Assembly (NCBI RefSeq): GCF_004168365.1
Contig: NZ_CP035704.1
Coordinates: forward strand, 1,488,001 to 1,552,000
Direction of reading: 5' to 3'
Source of the DNA: Pseudolysobacter antarcticus
GTDB taxonomy: Bacteria; Pseudomonadota; Gammaproteobacteria; Xanthomonadales; Rhodanobacteraceae
Length of the DNA stretch: 64,000 nucleotides
Part shown: in pieces, positions 44,199-52,752 of the stretch
How positions within the stretch are numbered: position 1 is the stretch's first letter
Layout of the letters: every line of letters begins with the position of its first letter
Program-made: the position numbers and the translations under genes
Notes under the pieces: model-generated
The model's input: only the letters and a program-made list of their open reading frames with translations
What the model was told of the DNA's origin: nothing
Database searches by the model: none

Positions 44199-44960
44199 GT
44201 GCGGGTTGACGTCATCACGCTGTTCCCGGAATTTGTCGACGGCTGTGCCAGGGTGGGTGTGGTCGGGCGGGCGCAAGAACGTGGTCTGATTTCGGTGACG
44301 AGCTGGAATCCGCGCGAGTTCGCCACCGACAACTACCACACCGTGGATGGTCGCCCGTATGGTGGTGGTCCCGGCATGTTGATGTTGATTGGCCCGTTAC
44401 GCGACACGATCGCGGCGGCCAAGGCGGCAGCGGAAGCGCCGGCGAAAGTGATTTATCTGAGTCCGCAGGGAGCGCGACTGACGCAGCGCAAGGTGCAGGA
44501 GCTGAGCGTATTGCCAAGGTTGGTATTGTTGTGCGGCAGATACGAAGGCGTGGACGAGCGATTGCTCGATCACGAAGTAGATGAAGAATTGTCGATCGGT
44601 GATTACGTGCTGTCCGGCGGGGAACTCGCTGCAGCGGTGTTGATCGATGCGATAGGGCGTTTGCAGGAAGGTGCGTTGAATGACGCGCAATCCGCAGCGC
44701 AGGATTCGTTCTCCGAAGGATTGCTCGATTGTCCGCATTACACGCGGCCCGAGCAGCACGAATTGGGAACACTGCCAGCGGTACTGATATCGGGTGACCA
44801 TGCAGCTATCAAGCGCTGGCGTCTGAAACAGTCACTGGGACGAACATGGTTGCGGCGCCCGGATTTGCTGGCGCGAATGCAACTGGACAAGTCGGCGCGT
44901 GCGCTGCTTGAAGAATTCCGCCTCGAATATTTCGCGGCGCAAGACAAGAACACCGGTTAA
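44199..44960 (+). CDS. trmD: tRNA (guanine37-N1)-methyltransferase TrmD
   Basis: SPOUT-family enzyme that methylates G37 next to the anticodon and prevents frameshifting. [39 protein letters not shown] and the knotted SAM site [31 protein letters not shown] are all present. GTG start with GAGGAT upstream; 253 aa. Confidence 0.97.
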   Translation: MRVDVITLFPEFVDGCARVGVVGRAQERGLISVTSWNPREFATDNYHTVDGRPYGGGPGMLMLIGPLRDTIAAAKAAAEAPAKVIYLSPQGARLTQRKVQELSVLPRLVLLCGRYEGVDERLLDHEVDEELSIGDYVLSGGELAAAVLIDAIGRLQEGALNDAQSAAQDSFSEGLLDCPHYTRPEQHELGTLPAVLISGDHAAIKRWRLKQSLGRTWLRRPDLLARMQLDKSARALLEEFRLEYFAAQDKNTG

Positions 44961-45006
44961 TACCGGACGACGATCCAACCAAATCCAACAAGTAGTGGTG
45001 AGTGTT

Positions 45007-45372
45007 ATGAACATCCTTCAGCAGTTCGAAGCCGAGCAGATGACCCGCAAGTTGCCGGACTTCGGCCCGGGCGACACGGTAATCGTGAATGTCAAAGTGA
45101 AAGAAGGCGCGCGTGAACGCGTGCAGGCTTACGAAGGCGTGGTTATCGCCAAGCGTAATCGCGGCCTGAACTCCGCCTTCACCGTGCGCAAGATTTCGCA
45201 CGGCACGGGTGTTGAGCGCGTATTCCAGTCGCACAGCCCGTCGATCGATTCGGTCTTGGTCAAGCGTCGCGGTAAAGTGCGTGGCGCCAAGCTGTATTAC
45301 CTGCGTGGTCTGGAAGGCAAGGCCGCCCGCATCAAGGAAGATCTGTCGCAGAATTCGCGTCCGCGCGACTGA
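45007..45372 (+). CDS. rplS: 50S ribosomal protein L19
   Basis: 121 aa. [46 protein letters not shown] and [27 protein letters not shown] identify it. ATG 45007 is taken because the conserved N-terminus [12 protein letters not shown] starts there. Last gene of its operon. Confidence 0.98.
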   Translation: MNILQQFEAEQMTRKLPDFGPGDTVIVNVKVKEGARERVQAYEGVVIAKRNRGLNSAFTVRKISHGTGVERVFQSHSPSIDSVLVKRRGKVRGAKLYYLRGLEGKAARIKEDLSQNSRPRD

Positions 45373-45431
45373 GATCTTTCTCAAAGAATTGTCTTGAAGC
45401 ATCGAGTCGCGTCTATGCTTCTCGTCGGCAG

Positions 45432-45462
45432 AACGGCCACCATCTGGTGGCCGTTTTGTTTT
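45432..45462 (+). terminator. Rho-independent terminator of rpsP-rimM-trmD-rplS
   Basis: AACGGCCACC (45432-45441) and GGTGGCCGTT (45446-45455) with a 4-nt loop, followed by TTGTTTTT. Confidence 0.92.
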
Positions 45463-45825
45463 TGGCGATTGGCTTTTGCAATGGAGCTTTTCTCTGAGAA
45501 TATTCGCGTCACAGTCTCGGTTCGATTCGCACGTGCAGGCTGCGAGTCACTATTGAAAATGATCGAACTGCAGTGCAACGCTGCATGCCCTTGAAGAAAT
45601 TTGGCGGGATTCTCACTGACGAAATGTGGACGCCAATCCTGTGTCAGCCATGAGGTGCGATCAATCTCCATGCGTTCGTAATACGCTTCTTGCTACGTTT
45701 ATATGAGCAAGTCCAAGCGCAAGTGCCGCTCGCACAAGTGCTGCTCGCAGTTGCGACGCGCGTCATCTTTCAACGGCTCATTTTTCGGTTACAGTAGCTC
45801 CCGCAGGGGGGCCTGGGAGTAGTCA
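45463..45825. other. Non-coding spacer between rplS and the DUF1800 gene
   Basis: No gene supported. TACAGT at 45790-45795 with TTTCAA at 45768-45773 (16-bp spacing) is a possible promoter for the DUF1800-DUF1501 pair. A short repeat of CAAGTGC(C/T)GCTCGCA occurs around 45718-45750. Confidence 0.4.
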
Positions 45826-47793
45826 ATGTTCAGAGTTTCATTGGCGGCGCCGCGTGCGCTTGCTTGCCCTGCATTTGTTTTCGCCATCTTTTTGAGCGTC
45901 GCTTCAAGCGCACAAAGCCTCAGTCACCGGCCTGACACGGTTTTTCACGACCGTTTTGAAGGCATAACCGCCGGCCCATTCACGGATGCCGATGCGGCAC
46001 GTTTCCTGACTCAGGCAACGTTCGGTCCGACCGCGGCAGATATCGCCCATCTGCGCAGTATCGGCTATCAGGCCTGGCTCACCGAGCAGTTCGCGGCCAC
46101 GCCAACGTATGAAATGACCTACATCAACTGGACCGAGGGCACGCCGCTAGGTTCGCCCCCGCTCAGTCCGTTGGGCGAAAGGCCCGATGGCGATCATCGC
46201 ATCGAGGCGTGGTGGCTCGGGGCGTTGGGTGGCCCAGACCCGCAATATCCGACCGATTCCACGCACGATCACAAAGACCAACTGCGTCAGCGCGTGGCGT
46301 TTGCGCTCAGCGAAATCATGGTCGTGTCGCAACAGAATGCGACGCTTGCTGGTTTCCAGAACGGGCTGGCGTATTACTACGACATCCTCAGCCGAGACGC
46401 GTTTGGCAATTATCGAACGCTGCTGCAGGATGTGACGCTGAGCCCGGAGATGGGCGTCTACCTGAACATGCAAAGCAATCAGCGCGCCGATCTGTCGCAG
46501 AATATCCATCCCGACGAAAACTACGCGCGCGAAATCAATCAGCTTTTCAGTGTCGGTCTGGTCATGCTGAATGCCGATGGCACGCCAAAAGCGCCGAGCC
46601 AACCGACCTATACGCAGAGCACGGTTTCGGCGTTCGCGCATGTTTTTACCGGCTGGAGCTTTTACGATTGCGACGCCAACGGGTACGACAATTTCTCTGG
46701 CTGTGGCCCGGACTACAATACCGGTGCGAGCTTTCAGCATCCGATGATTGCCTACGACGTCAAGAATTATCCGCACACCGGAGATCCGAGTTATCACGAT
46801 AACGGCACCGATCCGGTCAATGATTTATCCAACAAGCAACTCCTGATTTATCCCGGCGCAGCCAGCGCCGGGGTGCTGGCGAATGGCGGCACGGCAGCGT
46901 CGGACTTGCAATTCGCGCTCGACAATATTTTCAACCACCCGAACGTTGGTCCGTTCATTTCGAAACAGTTGATCCAGCGATTGGTGACAAGTAATCCGAC
47001 GCCGGCCTATGTCGGTCGTGTCGCGGCCATCTTCAACAACGATGGCACTGGCGTACGCGGCAATCTCAAGGCAGTGGTGCAGAAAATCCTGCTCGATCCC
47101 GAAGCGCGAGTTGGCCAGTGGCAGAACCCGGATACCTACGGCAAATTGCGTGAGCCGCTACTGGTATTCACGCATGTATGGCGCGCGATGGGCGCAAAAC
47201 ATATGTGTGGCAACGATCAGGATCAACCCAACCCGGGCAACCCCGACATCATCTACAAATACAACAATCAACCGTATCGCTACGCGGGTTATGGCGGTGC
47301 GTGGAACACCCAGTACTGGGTCGGACAAATGCCGTTGAATGCGAATACGGTATTCAATTTCTTCAAGCCCGGATTTATTCCTGGCGGAGAAATGGCTGCG
47401 GCCGGGCTGTATGGCCCCGAGTTCCAGACCACCACCGACACCACGATTACCGACATCACCGGCAATTCGTTCCAGCGCGGTTTCGGCGGAGATATATCGG
47501 ACACCTGCGATCCCACGGATGATTATGGTGATGTGCAAATCAACCATGCGCAGGATGTCGCGCTTGCCGGTAGCAGCACCGGCGGCACGGCGGATCCATC
47601 GGATCGACTCGTGGATGCCTACAATATTCGTTTCATGGGCGGGCAGATGTCGCCATTCATGCGCCAGACGCTGATCAGCTATCTCAATACGCTAAGCACG
47701 GCCAACTCGGGTTCGGATGATTTTCGAGTCGAGCGTATAAAACGTGCGCTTGGTCTGATCCTGACCTCACCCGAATACATCATCCAGAAGTAG
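45826..47793 (+). CDS. Exported DUF1800 protein
   Basis: 655-aa protein with signal peptide (FVFAIFLSVASSAQS) and a DUF1800 domain: DADAARFLTQATFGPTAADIAHLRSIGYQAWLTEQF at the start and RLVTSNPTPAYVGRVAAIFNNDGTGVRGNLKAVVQKILLDPEAR further on. Function of the family is not established. Just after the signal peptide (37-45) is DTVFHDRFE, close to the IF..GFE tail that ends other exported proteins of this window, here placed at the N-terminus. GGGAG precedes the ATG. The DUF1501 gene follows at 9 bp, a pairing common in many bacteria. Confidence 0.87.
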   Translation: MFRVSLAAPRALACPAFVFAIFLSVASSAQSLSHRPDTVFHDRFEGITAGPFTDADAARFLTQATFGPTAADIAHLRSIGYQAWLTEQFAATPTYEMTYINWTEGTPLGSPPLSPLGERPDGDHRIEAWWLGALGGPDPQYPTDSTHDHKDQLRQRVAFALSEIMVVSQQNATLAGFQNGLAYYYDILSRDAFGNYRTLLQDVTLSPEMGVYLNMQSNQRADLSQNIHPDENYAREINQLFSVGLVMLNADGTPKAPSQPTYTQSTVSAFAHVFTGWSFYDCDANGYDNFSGCGPDYNTGASFQHPMIAYDVKNYPHTGDPSYHDNGTDPVNDLSNKQLLIYPGAASAGVLANGGTAASDLQFALDNIFNHPNVGPFISKQLIQRLVTSNPTPAYVGRVAAIFNNDGTGVRGNLKAVVQKILLDPEARVGQWQNPDTYGKLREPLLVFTHVWRAMGAKHMCGNDQDQPNPGNPDIIYKYNNQPYRYAGYGGAWNTQYWVGQMPLNANTVFNFFKPGFIPGGEMAAAGLYGPEFQTTTDTTITDITGNSFQRGFGGDISDTCDPTDDYGDVQINHAQDVALAGSSTGGTADPSDRLVDAYNIRFMGGQMSPFMRQTLISYLNTLSTANSGSDDFRVERIKRALGLILTSPEYIIQK

Positions 47794-47802
47794 GAGGTCG
47801 CC

Positions 47803-49335
47803 ATGCGTCCCGATCGTCGCAAGTTTATTCAGCGCAGCTTGTATGCTGGACTGGGTGGTGTCAGTGCATTCTCAGCGCTCGGCAATCTCAAGCTGTTACA
47901 AGCGGCTACCAGCGTCACCAATAGTTATAGTTTCGGCGATTACAAAGCGTTGATATGCGTATTTTTATATGGCGGCAACGATGGTTTTAATATGGTCGTG
48001 CCGGTGTCAAACGGATTGGGAACCGCACGCACCGACTATCAGAATATTCGCTCTGTGCTCGCTTTGCCCACGGCCGGATTGCATACGCTAACCGCGCCGA
48101 CTGGCAACAACTTTGGCAGTCCCGGGGATGGCAGCATCTACGGTTTGCATGCTGGCATGCCTGAGTTGGCAACCGTGTTCAACGCTGGCCATGCGGCAGT
48201 TATTGCCAATGTCGGCACCTTGATTGGCCCCGTCAGCAAAGACCAGTTCATGAACGGCAATCCGGCGCTGCCGCCGCAGTTGTTTTCGCATTCCGATCAA
48301 TCGGCGTATTGGCAATCCTCACCGCCGAGCAATTCGCCGATCAGCGGTTGGGGCGGACGTATTTGCGATTTGCTGGCGAGCGCCAATCCGGCAGGGATTC
48401 CGAATCTGAGTTCGCTGAATGGCGAGGATATTTTCATCCGCGGACAGAACGTCAACGGCTACATCATGGATTCCGATAGTGCGTCCACGTTCCAAGTCCC
48501 TTATGACCAATATGGCGCTGGAACTGGCATGCAGGCCGCGTTTAATGCGTTGAAGGCGCAAGGCTCGCAATCTAATGTGCTGGAACGCACTTACGCAGGT
48601 ACGATGAATCATTCCATTGCCACAGCCGGCATTATCAATACGGCATTGGCCGCGGCGCGCCCTGTCGGCCCCGCCAGCGCGGGGCATTCGGCAGGCGACC
48701 CGTTTAACTCGATATTCAAGAGTTATTTTCCGGGTGCTACGGGTTCGGACATCGATACGCAGCTGCAGACCATTGCCGAATTGATCTGGGCTGCCAACAA
48801 CAACGTACCGGGTTACACCGGGCTAAAACGCCAAGTATTTTTTGTGACCACCGGCGGCTACGACACGCACAGCAACGAGCTCGCGCAGCACGCGGGCGCG
48901 AATGGCGATCTCGGCTTGCTGCCGCTATTGTCGAAGTCGCTCAGCGGTTTTTACAACGCGTTGAACAGCGTCGGCCTCGCATCCAAGGCAACCGCGTTCA
49001 CGGCCTCGGACTTCGGTCGTTCGTTATCGGCGAATTCCGGCGGCACCGATCATGGCTGGGCATCGCATCATCTGGTGGTGGGCGGCGCGGTCAACGGCAA
49101 TAAATTTTACGGTGACAGCCTCACCGGCAACGGGTTGGCACAGATGCCTAGTTTGCTGCCATCGGACAGCAACCCGAACGATGGCGGGTATGGCCAGATG
49201 ATTCCGACCACGTCGATCGATCAGTACACCGCAACGCTGGCAAAATGGTTTGGTTTGTCGGATGGCGATATCGATCTGATTCTGCCCAATCTCGGGCCGA
49301 ACTTCAGTCATCGAGATCTGGGTTTCCTGAGCTGA
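47803..49335 (+). CDS. Tat-exported DUF1501 protein
   Basis: 510-aa partner of the DUF1800 protein. It opens with RPDRRKFIQRSLYAGLGGVSAFSALG, a twin-arginine signal, implying folding (perhaps with a cofactor) before export. The body shows sulfatase/alkaline-phosphatase-like elements: ALICVFLYGGNDGFNMVVP near 50, FFVTTGGYDTHSNEL and ATAFTASDFGRSLSANSGGTDHGWASHHLVVGG, with Asp and His candidates for metal binding. The biochemical role is unknown. AGGAGG precedes the ATG. Confidence 0.87.
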   Translation: MRPDRRKFIQRSLYAGLGGVSAFSALGNLKLLQAATSVTNSYSFGDYKALICVFLYGGNDGFNMVVPVSNGLGTARTDYQNIRSVLALPTAGLHTLTAPTGNNFGSPGDGSIYGLHAGMPELATVFNAGHAAVIANVGTLIGPVSKDQFMNGNPALPPQLFSHSDQSAYWQSSPPSNSPISGWGGRICDLLASANPAGIPNLSSLNGEDIFIRGQNVNGYIMDSDSASTFQVPYDQYGAGTGMQAAFNALKAQGSQSNVLERTYAGTMNHSIATAGIINTALAAARPVGPASAGHSAGDPFNSIFKSYFPGATGSDIDTQLQTIAELIWAANNNVPGYTGLKRQVFFVTTGGYDTHSNELAQHAGANGDLGLLPLLSKSLSGFYNALNSVGLASKATAFTASDFGRSLSANSGGTDHGWASHHLVVGGAVNGNKFYGDSLTGNGLAQMPSLLPSDSNPNDGGYGQMIPTTSIDQYTATLAKWFGLSDGDIDLILPNLGPNFSHRDLGFLS

Positions 49336-49359
49336 TCATCGCATCCGCGAAGTTTCGCA

Positions 49360-49379
49360 GCGATCAACGGATTGATCGC
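49360..49379. terminator. Hairpin between the convergent DUF1501 and cupredoxin genes
   Basis: GCGATCAA (49360-49367), loop CGGA, TTGATCGC (49372-49379): a perfect 8-bp stem 25 bp after the DUF1501 stop. Confidence 0.5.
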
Positions 49380-49404
49380 GCGAAAGTCGCCACCGCGATC
49401 TCGG

Positions 49405-49860
49405 TCAATTCACGTAAAACGACTGCAGTTGCACGGGCGTGGTCGTTTTCACGATGATCTGACCGCGCATGCCGGTGGTGGCCGTGCCGTGTTCTTCGCA
49501 GAAATAGCCAAACGTGCCGATCGACGGAAATATCACGGTCGCGTGCCAGCTCGACGCGCTGACGTTGCCATTGCCGCTATTGCCGTCGTTGTCACAGCCG
49601 TTCGCGCAACGAAATGAGCCGTCGTTCGCAACGACATTGTGCAAGCCGCCGGAATTCTTGAACGTGATCGTATCGCCGGGCGCAATCGTGATCGATGCGG
49701 GAAAAAATACCGTTCCGCCGCTACCGGCGAGTACGTTGAAATTGGCTGCGAGTGCCGACAATGGACGGCCGATCAGCATGAGCGATAGCAGTGCGATAAA
49801 TTTCGCTGAGGAAGATCGATACGCTCGTGTCGGCGGTAAAATGCAGCAGGTTCGGTTCAT
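49405..49860 (-). CDS. Secreted plastocyanin-like cupredoxin
   Basis: ~151-aa periplasmic or secreted blue-copper protein. A hydrophobic signal (FIALLSLMLIGRPLSALA) is followed by a plastocyanin fold: VFFPASITIAPGDTITFKNSGGLHNVV supplies the first His ligand and FGYFCEEHGTATTGMRGQIIV the Cys, His and Met ligands. An extra Cys pair (RCANGCDNDG) sits between. No clear ribosome site marks the start; ATG 49860 and 49869 are both possible, and I took 49860. Likely an electron carrier. Confidence 0.83.
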   Translation of the reverse strand: MNRTCCILPPTRAYRSSSAKFIALLSLMLIGRPLSALAANFNVLAGSGGTVFFPASITIAPGDTITFKNSGGLHNVVANDGSFRCANGCDNDGNSGNGNVSASSWHATVIFPSIGTFGYFCEEHGTATTGMRGQIIVKTTTPVQLQSFYVN

Positions 49861-49994
49861 GCGCGTCATCGCCAATATCGTGATGCGACAATCATAACCC
49901 AGCCGAATTGAATCCTTGCCGATCGACAATCGCGAATACATTAAATCTGTCAACTCCATCCGCTACCGACATCCACCGTCAACGTAATGCAAAC

Positions 49995-50022
49995 GTTGAT
50001 TTTCATGCCGCTGTCCCCACAC
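49995..50022 (+). promoter_or_regulatory. Candidate heat-shock (sigma-32) promoter of htpG
   Basis: GTTGAT (49995-50000) and CCCCACAC (50015-50022), 14 bp apart, approach the sigma-32 pattern CTTGAA / CCCCATNT. They lie 35 bp before the htpG ATG, in the right place for a heat-shock gene. Confidence 0.4.
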
Positions 50023-50056
50023 TGTAGACACCCAATTTCTGCCGTCAAGAGAAACC

Positions 50057-51976
50057 ATGACCACGACCCCAGAAACGCATAAATTCCAGGCCGAAGTGCA
50101 GCAAGTGCTGCAACTGGTGATTCATTCGCTGTATTCGCACAAGGAAATTTTCCTGCGCGAACTGATTTCGAATGCGTCTGATGCCTGCGACAAATTGCGT
50201 TTCGCCGCGATCGGCAATCCGGCTTTGAGCCAGGACGATGCCGAACTACGCATCGAAATCAGCTTCGACAAAGAGGCACACACGCTGTCGATCCGTGACA
50301 ACGGCATCGGCATGAGCCGCGATGAAGTGATCGAGAATATCGGCACGATCGCGCGCTCCGGCACGCGTCGTTTTCTCGAACAATTGTCGGGCGATCAGCG
50401 CAAGGATGCACAGTTGATCGGCCAGTTTGGCGTGGGTTTTTATTCGGCGTTTATCGTCGCCGACAAGATCACGCTGACCACGCGTCGCGCCGGCGATGCA
50501 GCGGATAGCGGCGTGCGCTGGGAATCCACCGGCACCGGCGAATACACTTTGGAAACGCTCGAGTCAGTGGCGCGTGGCACCACCGTCGTCTTGCATCTGA
50601 AAGACGAAGAACTCGAATTCCTGCAACCGTGGCGTTTGCGCGAACTGATCTCAAAATATTCCGATCACATCGGTTTCCCGATCCGCATGCCCAAGGAGAT
50701 CGGGCACGACGAAACCGAGGCGAACGAAGGCGAAGAAAAACTTGCGCTTGAATGGGATACCGTCAACCACGCTTCGGCATTGTGGACGCGGCCGAAATCC
50801 GAATTGAAGGACGAGGATTATCAGGCGTTCTACAAACACATCTCGCACGACTTCAACGATCCGCTCGCATGGGCGCACAACCGCGTTGAAGGCAATCAGA
50901 GTTATACCTCGCTGCTGTTCGTGCCGAGCAAGGCGCCGATGGATGCGATGTGGTCGGGCCGCGAAGAGCGCAAGGGTCTGAAACTGTATATCCGTCGCGT
51001 CTTCATCATGGACGCGAGCGAGCAGTTGCTGCCGGCGTATCTGCGTTTTGTCAGCGGCGTGATCGATTCGGATGATCTGCCGCTCAACGTCAGTCGCGAA
51101 ATTCTGCAACAGAACAAGCTCGTCGCGCAGATCAAGAGTGGCGCGAGCAAACGTGTGCTCGATCTTCTGGAAAAAATTTCCAACGACGACAAGGACAAAT
51201 ATCAGGGTTTCTGGAATGAGTTCGGTAACGTGCTCAAGGAAGGTGTGGCGGAGGATTTCGCGAACAAGGACAAGCTCGCGAAGCTGCTGCGTTTCGCCAG
51301 CACGAGCAGCGAAGACAAGGCGCAAACCGTATCGCTCGACGACTACATCGGCCGCATGAAACCTGGTCAGGAGGCGATCTATTACATCACTGCCGACAGC
51401 TGGCTGGCCGCGCGCAACAGTCCGCAACTCGAAGCGCTCAAGGCACGTGGCGTCGAGGTGTTGCTGCTGGTCGATCGCATCGACGAATGGATGATCGGCT
51501 ATCTCAACGAATACGCCGGCAAGAAACTCAAGTCGGTGGCGAAAGGCGATATCGAGATCGACAAACTCGCGGATGCGGGCGACAGCGAAAAACGCAAGGA
51601 AGCGGAAAAAGCTGCAGAGGGTTTGCTCGGCAAACTCAAGACGTTGCTTGCGGACAAAGTGCGCGATGTGCGCGTGAGCCATCGTCTGACCGAATCGCCG
51701 TCGTGCCTCGTGCTCGACGAACACGACATGGCCGCGCATATGCAGCGACTGCTCAAGCAGGCCGGTCACGACGTGCCATCGCAACAGCCGATCCTCGAAA
51801 TCAATCCGGGCCATCCGCTCGTGCAGCGTCTGGAAACGGAAACCAACGAGGCGCGTGCGAACGATCTTGGACTGCTATTGCTGGAACAGGCGCAACTCGC
51901 CGAAGGCGGCCAGCTCGACGACCCGGCCGCTTACGTGCGTCGTGTCAACGCGCTGTTGCTAGAAGGCTTGAAGTAA
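50057..51976 (+). CDS. htpG: Molecular chaperone HtpG (Hsp90)
   Basis: ATP-dependent cytosolic chaperone. The GHKL ATPase domain shows ELISNASDACDKLRF, IRDNGIGMSRDEVIENIGTIARSGT and GQFGVGFYSAFIVADKI. The middle domain has LPLNVSREILQQNK and KPGQEAIYYIT; a dimerisation domain ends the protein. 639 aa. A charged linker as in eukaryotic Hsp90 is absent. Confidence 0.98.
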   Translation: MTTTPETHKFQAEVQQVLQLVIHSLYSHKEIFLRELISNASDACDKLRFAAIGNPALSQDDAELRIEISFDKEAHTLSIRDNGIGMSRDEVIENIGTIARSGTRRFLEQLSGDQRKDAQLIGQFGVGFYSAFIVADKITLTTRRAGDAADSGVRWESTGTGEYTLETLESVARGTTVVLHLKDEELEFLQPWRLRELISKYSDHIGFPIRMPKEIGHDETEANEGEEKLALEWDTVNHASALWTRPKSELKDEDYQAFYKHISHDFNDPLAWAHNRVEGNQSYTSLLFVPSKAPMDAMWSGREERKGLKLYIRRVFIMDASEQLLPAYLRFVSGVIDSDDLPLNVSREILQQNKLVAQIKSGASKRVLDLLEKISNDDKDKYQGFWNEFGNVLKEGVAEDFANKDKLAKLLRFASTSSEDKAQTVSLDDYIGRMKPGQEAIYYITADSWLAARNSPQLEALKARGVEVLLLVDRIDEWMIGYLNEYAGKKLKSVAKGDIEIDKLADAGDSEKRKEAEKAAEGLLGKLKTLLADKVRDVRVSHRLTESPSCLVLDEHDMAAHMQRLLKQAGHDVPSQQPILEINPGHPLVQRLETETNEARANDLGLLLLEQAQLAEGGQLDDPAAYVRRVNALLLEGLK

Positions 51977-51982
51977 TTATTG

Positions 51983-52012
51983 CCGTCATCCCGGCGCAGG
52001 CTGGGATGACGG
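51983..52012. repeat. Repetitive extragenic palindrome, copy 1
   Basis: CCGTCATCCC (51983-51992) and GGGATGACGG (52003-52012) form a perfect 10-bp stem around GGCGCAGGCT. An almost identical unit occurs at 55007-55034. It sits between convergent htpG and yqhA-like genes and may terminate both. Confidence 0.7.
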
Positions 52013-52036
52013 TCAATCAGGCAATCAGAAGCTATT

Positions 52037-52606
52037 TCAAACTGACGCATCCCGCGTTATCGGCGCGGGCGCCATGATGCGGTCGATCCACGCGATCGCG
52101 ACGGCCGACACCACAAACGTCAGATGGATCAGCGTCTGCCAGAGCATTTCCTGCGTCGTCTTGGTATCCGCTTCGATAAAAGTCTTGAGCAGGTGGATCG
52201 ACGAGATGCCGATGATGGCCGTCGCGAGTTTCACTTTCAGCACCGCCGCGTTGACGTGCGACAACCATTCCGGCTGATCGGGATGTGTTTCCAGATTCAG
52301 GCGCGAGACAAAGGTTTCGTAACCGCCGACGATCACCATGATCAGCAGGTTCGAGATCATCACTACATCGATCAGGCCGAGCACGCTGAGCATGATCGCG
52401 ACTTCGGGCGAATGCGCCGTGCCGTCGACTTGCAGACCCCCGCCAACCAGCGCTTGCGTCAACAAGTGCCACAGCTCGCGTGCGAACTGCACGACATACA
52501 CGCCTTGCGCCACGATCAGGCCGAGATACAACGGCAACTGCAGCCAGCGTGACGAAAAGATCAACGCGGGCAAAAACGCCATGGGTGGATTGGGCGGCTT
52601 CGGCAT
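52037..52606 (-). CDS. YqhA/UPF0114 family membrane protein
   Basis: ~189-aa inner-membrane protein with four hydrophobic segments. [47 protein letters not shown] and [24 protein letters not shown] are typical of the TIGR00645/YqhA family, which has no established function. ATG 52606 ([11 protein letters not shown]) is preceded by GAGGA; a start 14 codons upstream lacks a ribosome site. Confidence 0.88.
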   Translation of the reverse strand: MPKPPNPPMAFLPALIFSSRWLQLPLYLGLIVAQGVYVVQFARELWHLLTQALVGGGLQVDGTAHSPEVAIMLSVLGLIDVVMISNLLIMVIVGGYETFVSRLNLETHPDQPEWLSHVNAAVLKVKLATAIIGISSIHLLKTFIEADTKTTQEMLWQTLIHLTFVVSAVAIAWIDRIMAPAPITRDASV

Positions 52607-52752
52607 TTTCGGTTTCCTCGCGAACGTACAATAATTTCGATTGAGCACGATTCTATCAGTTGCCTGTTACGCCCGAATTATTCGCCGCAAGGCTGCCTGA
52701 AACCTCAGTCGACAAACTATAATCGTGCTTAGGATTTTCACGATCGAGCGTC

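Noticed and set aside
45394-45594. Short open frame after rplS
   Set aside because: It reads through the rplS terminator hairpin and shows no ribosome site or domain.
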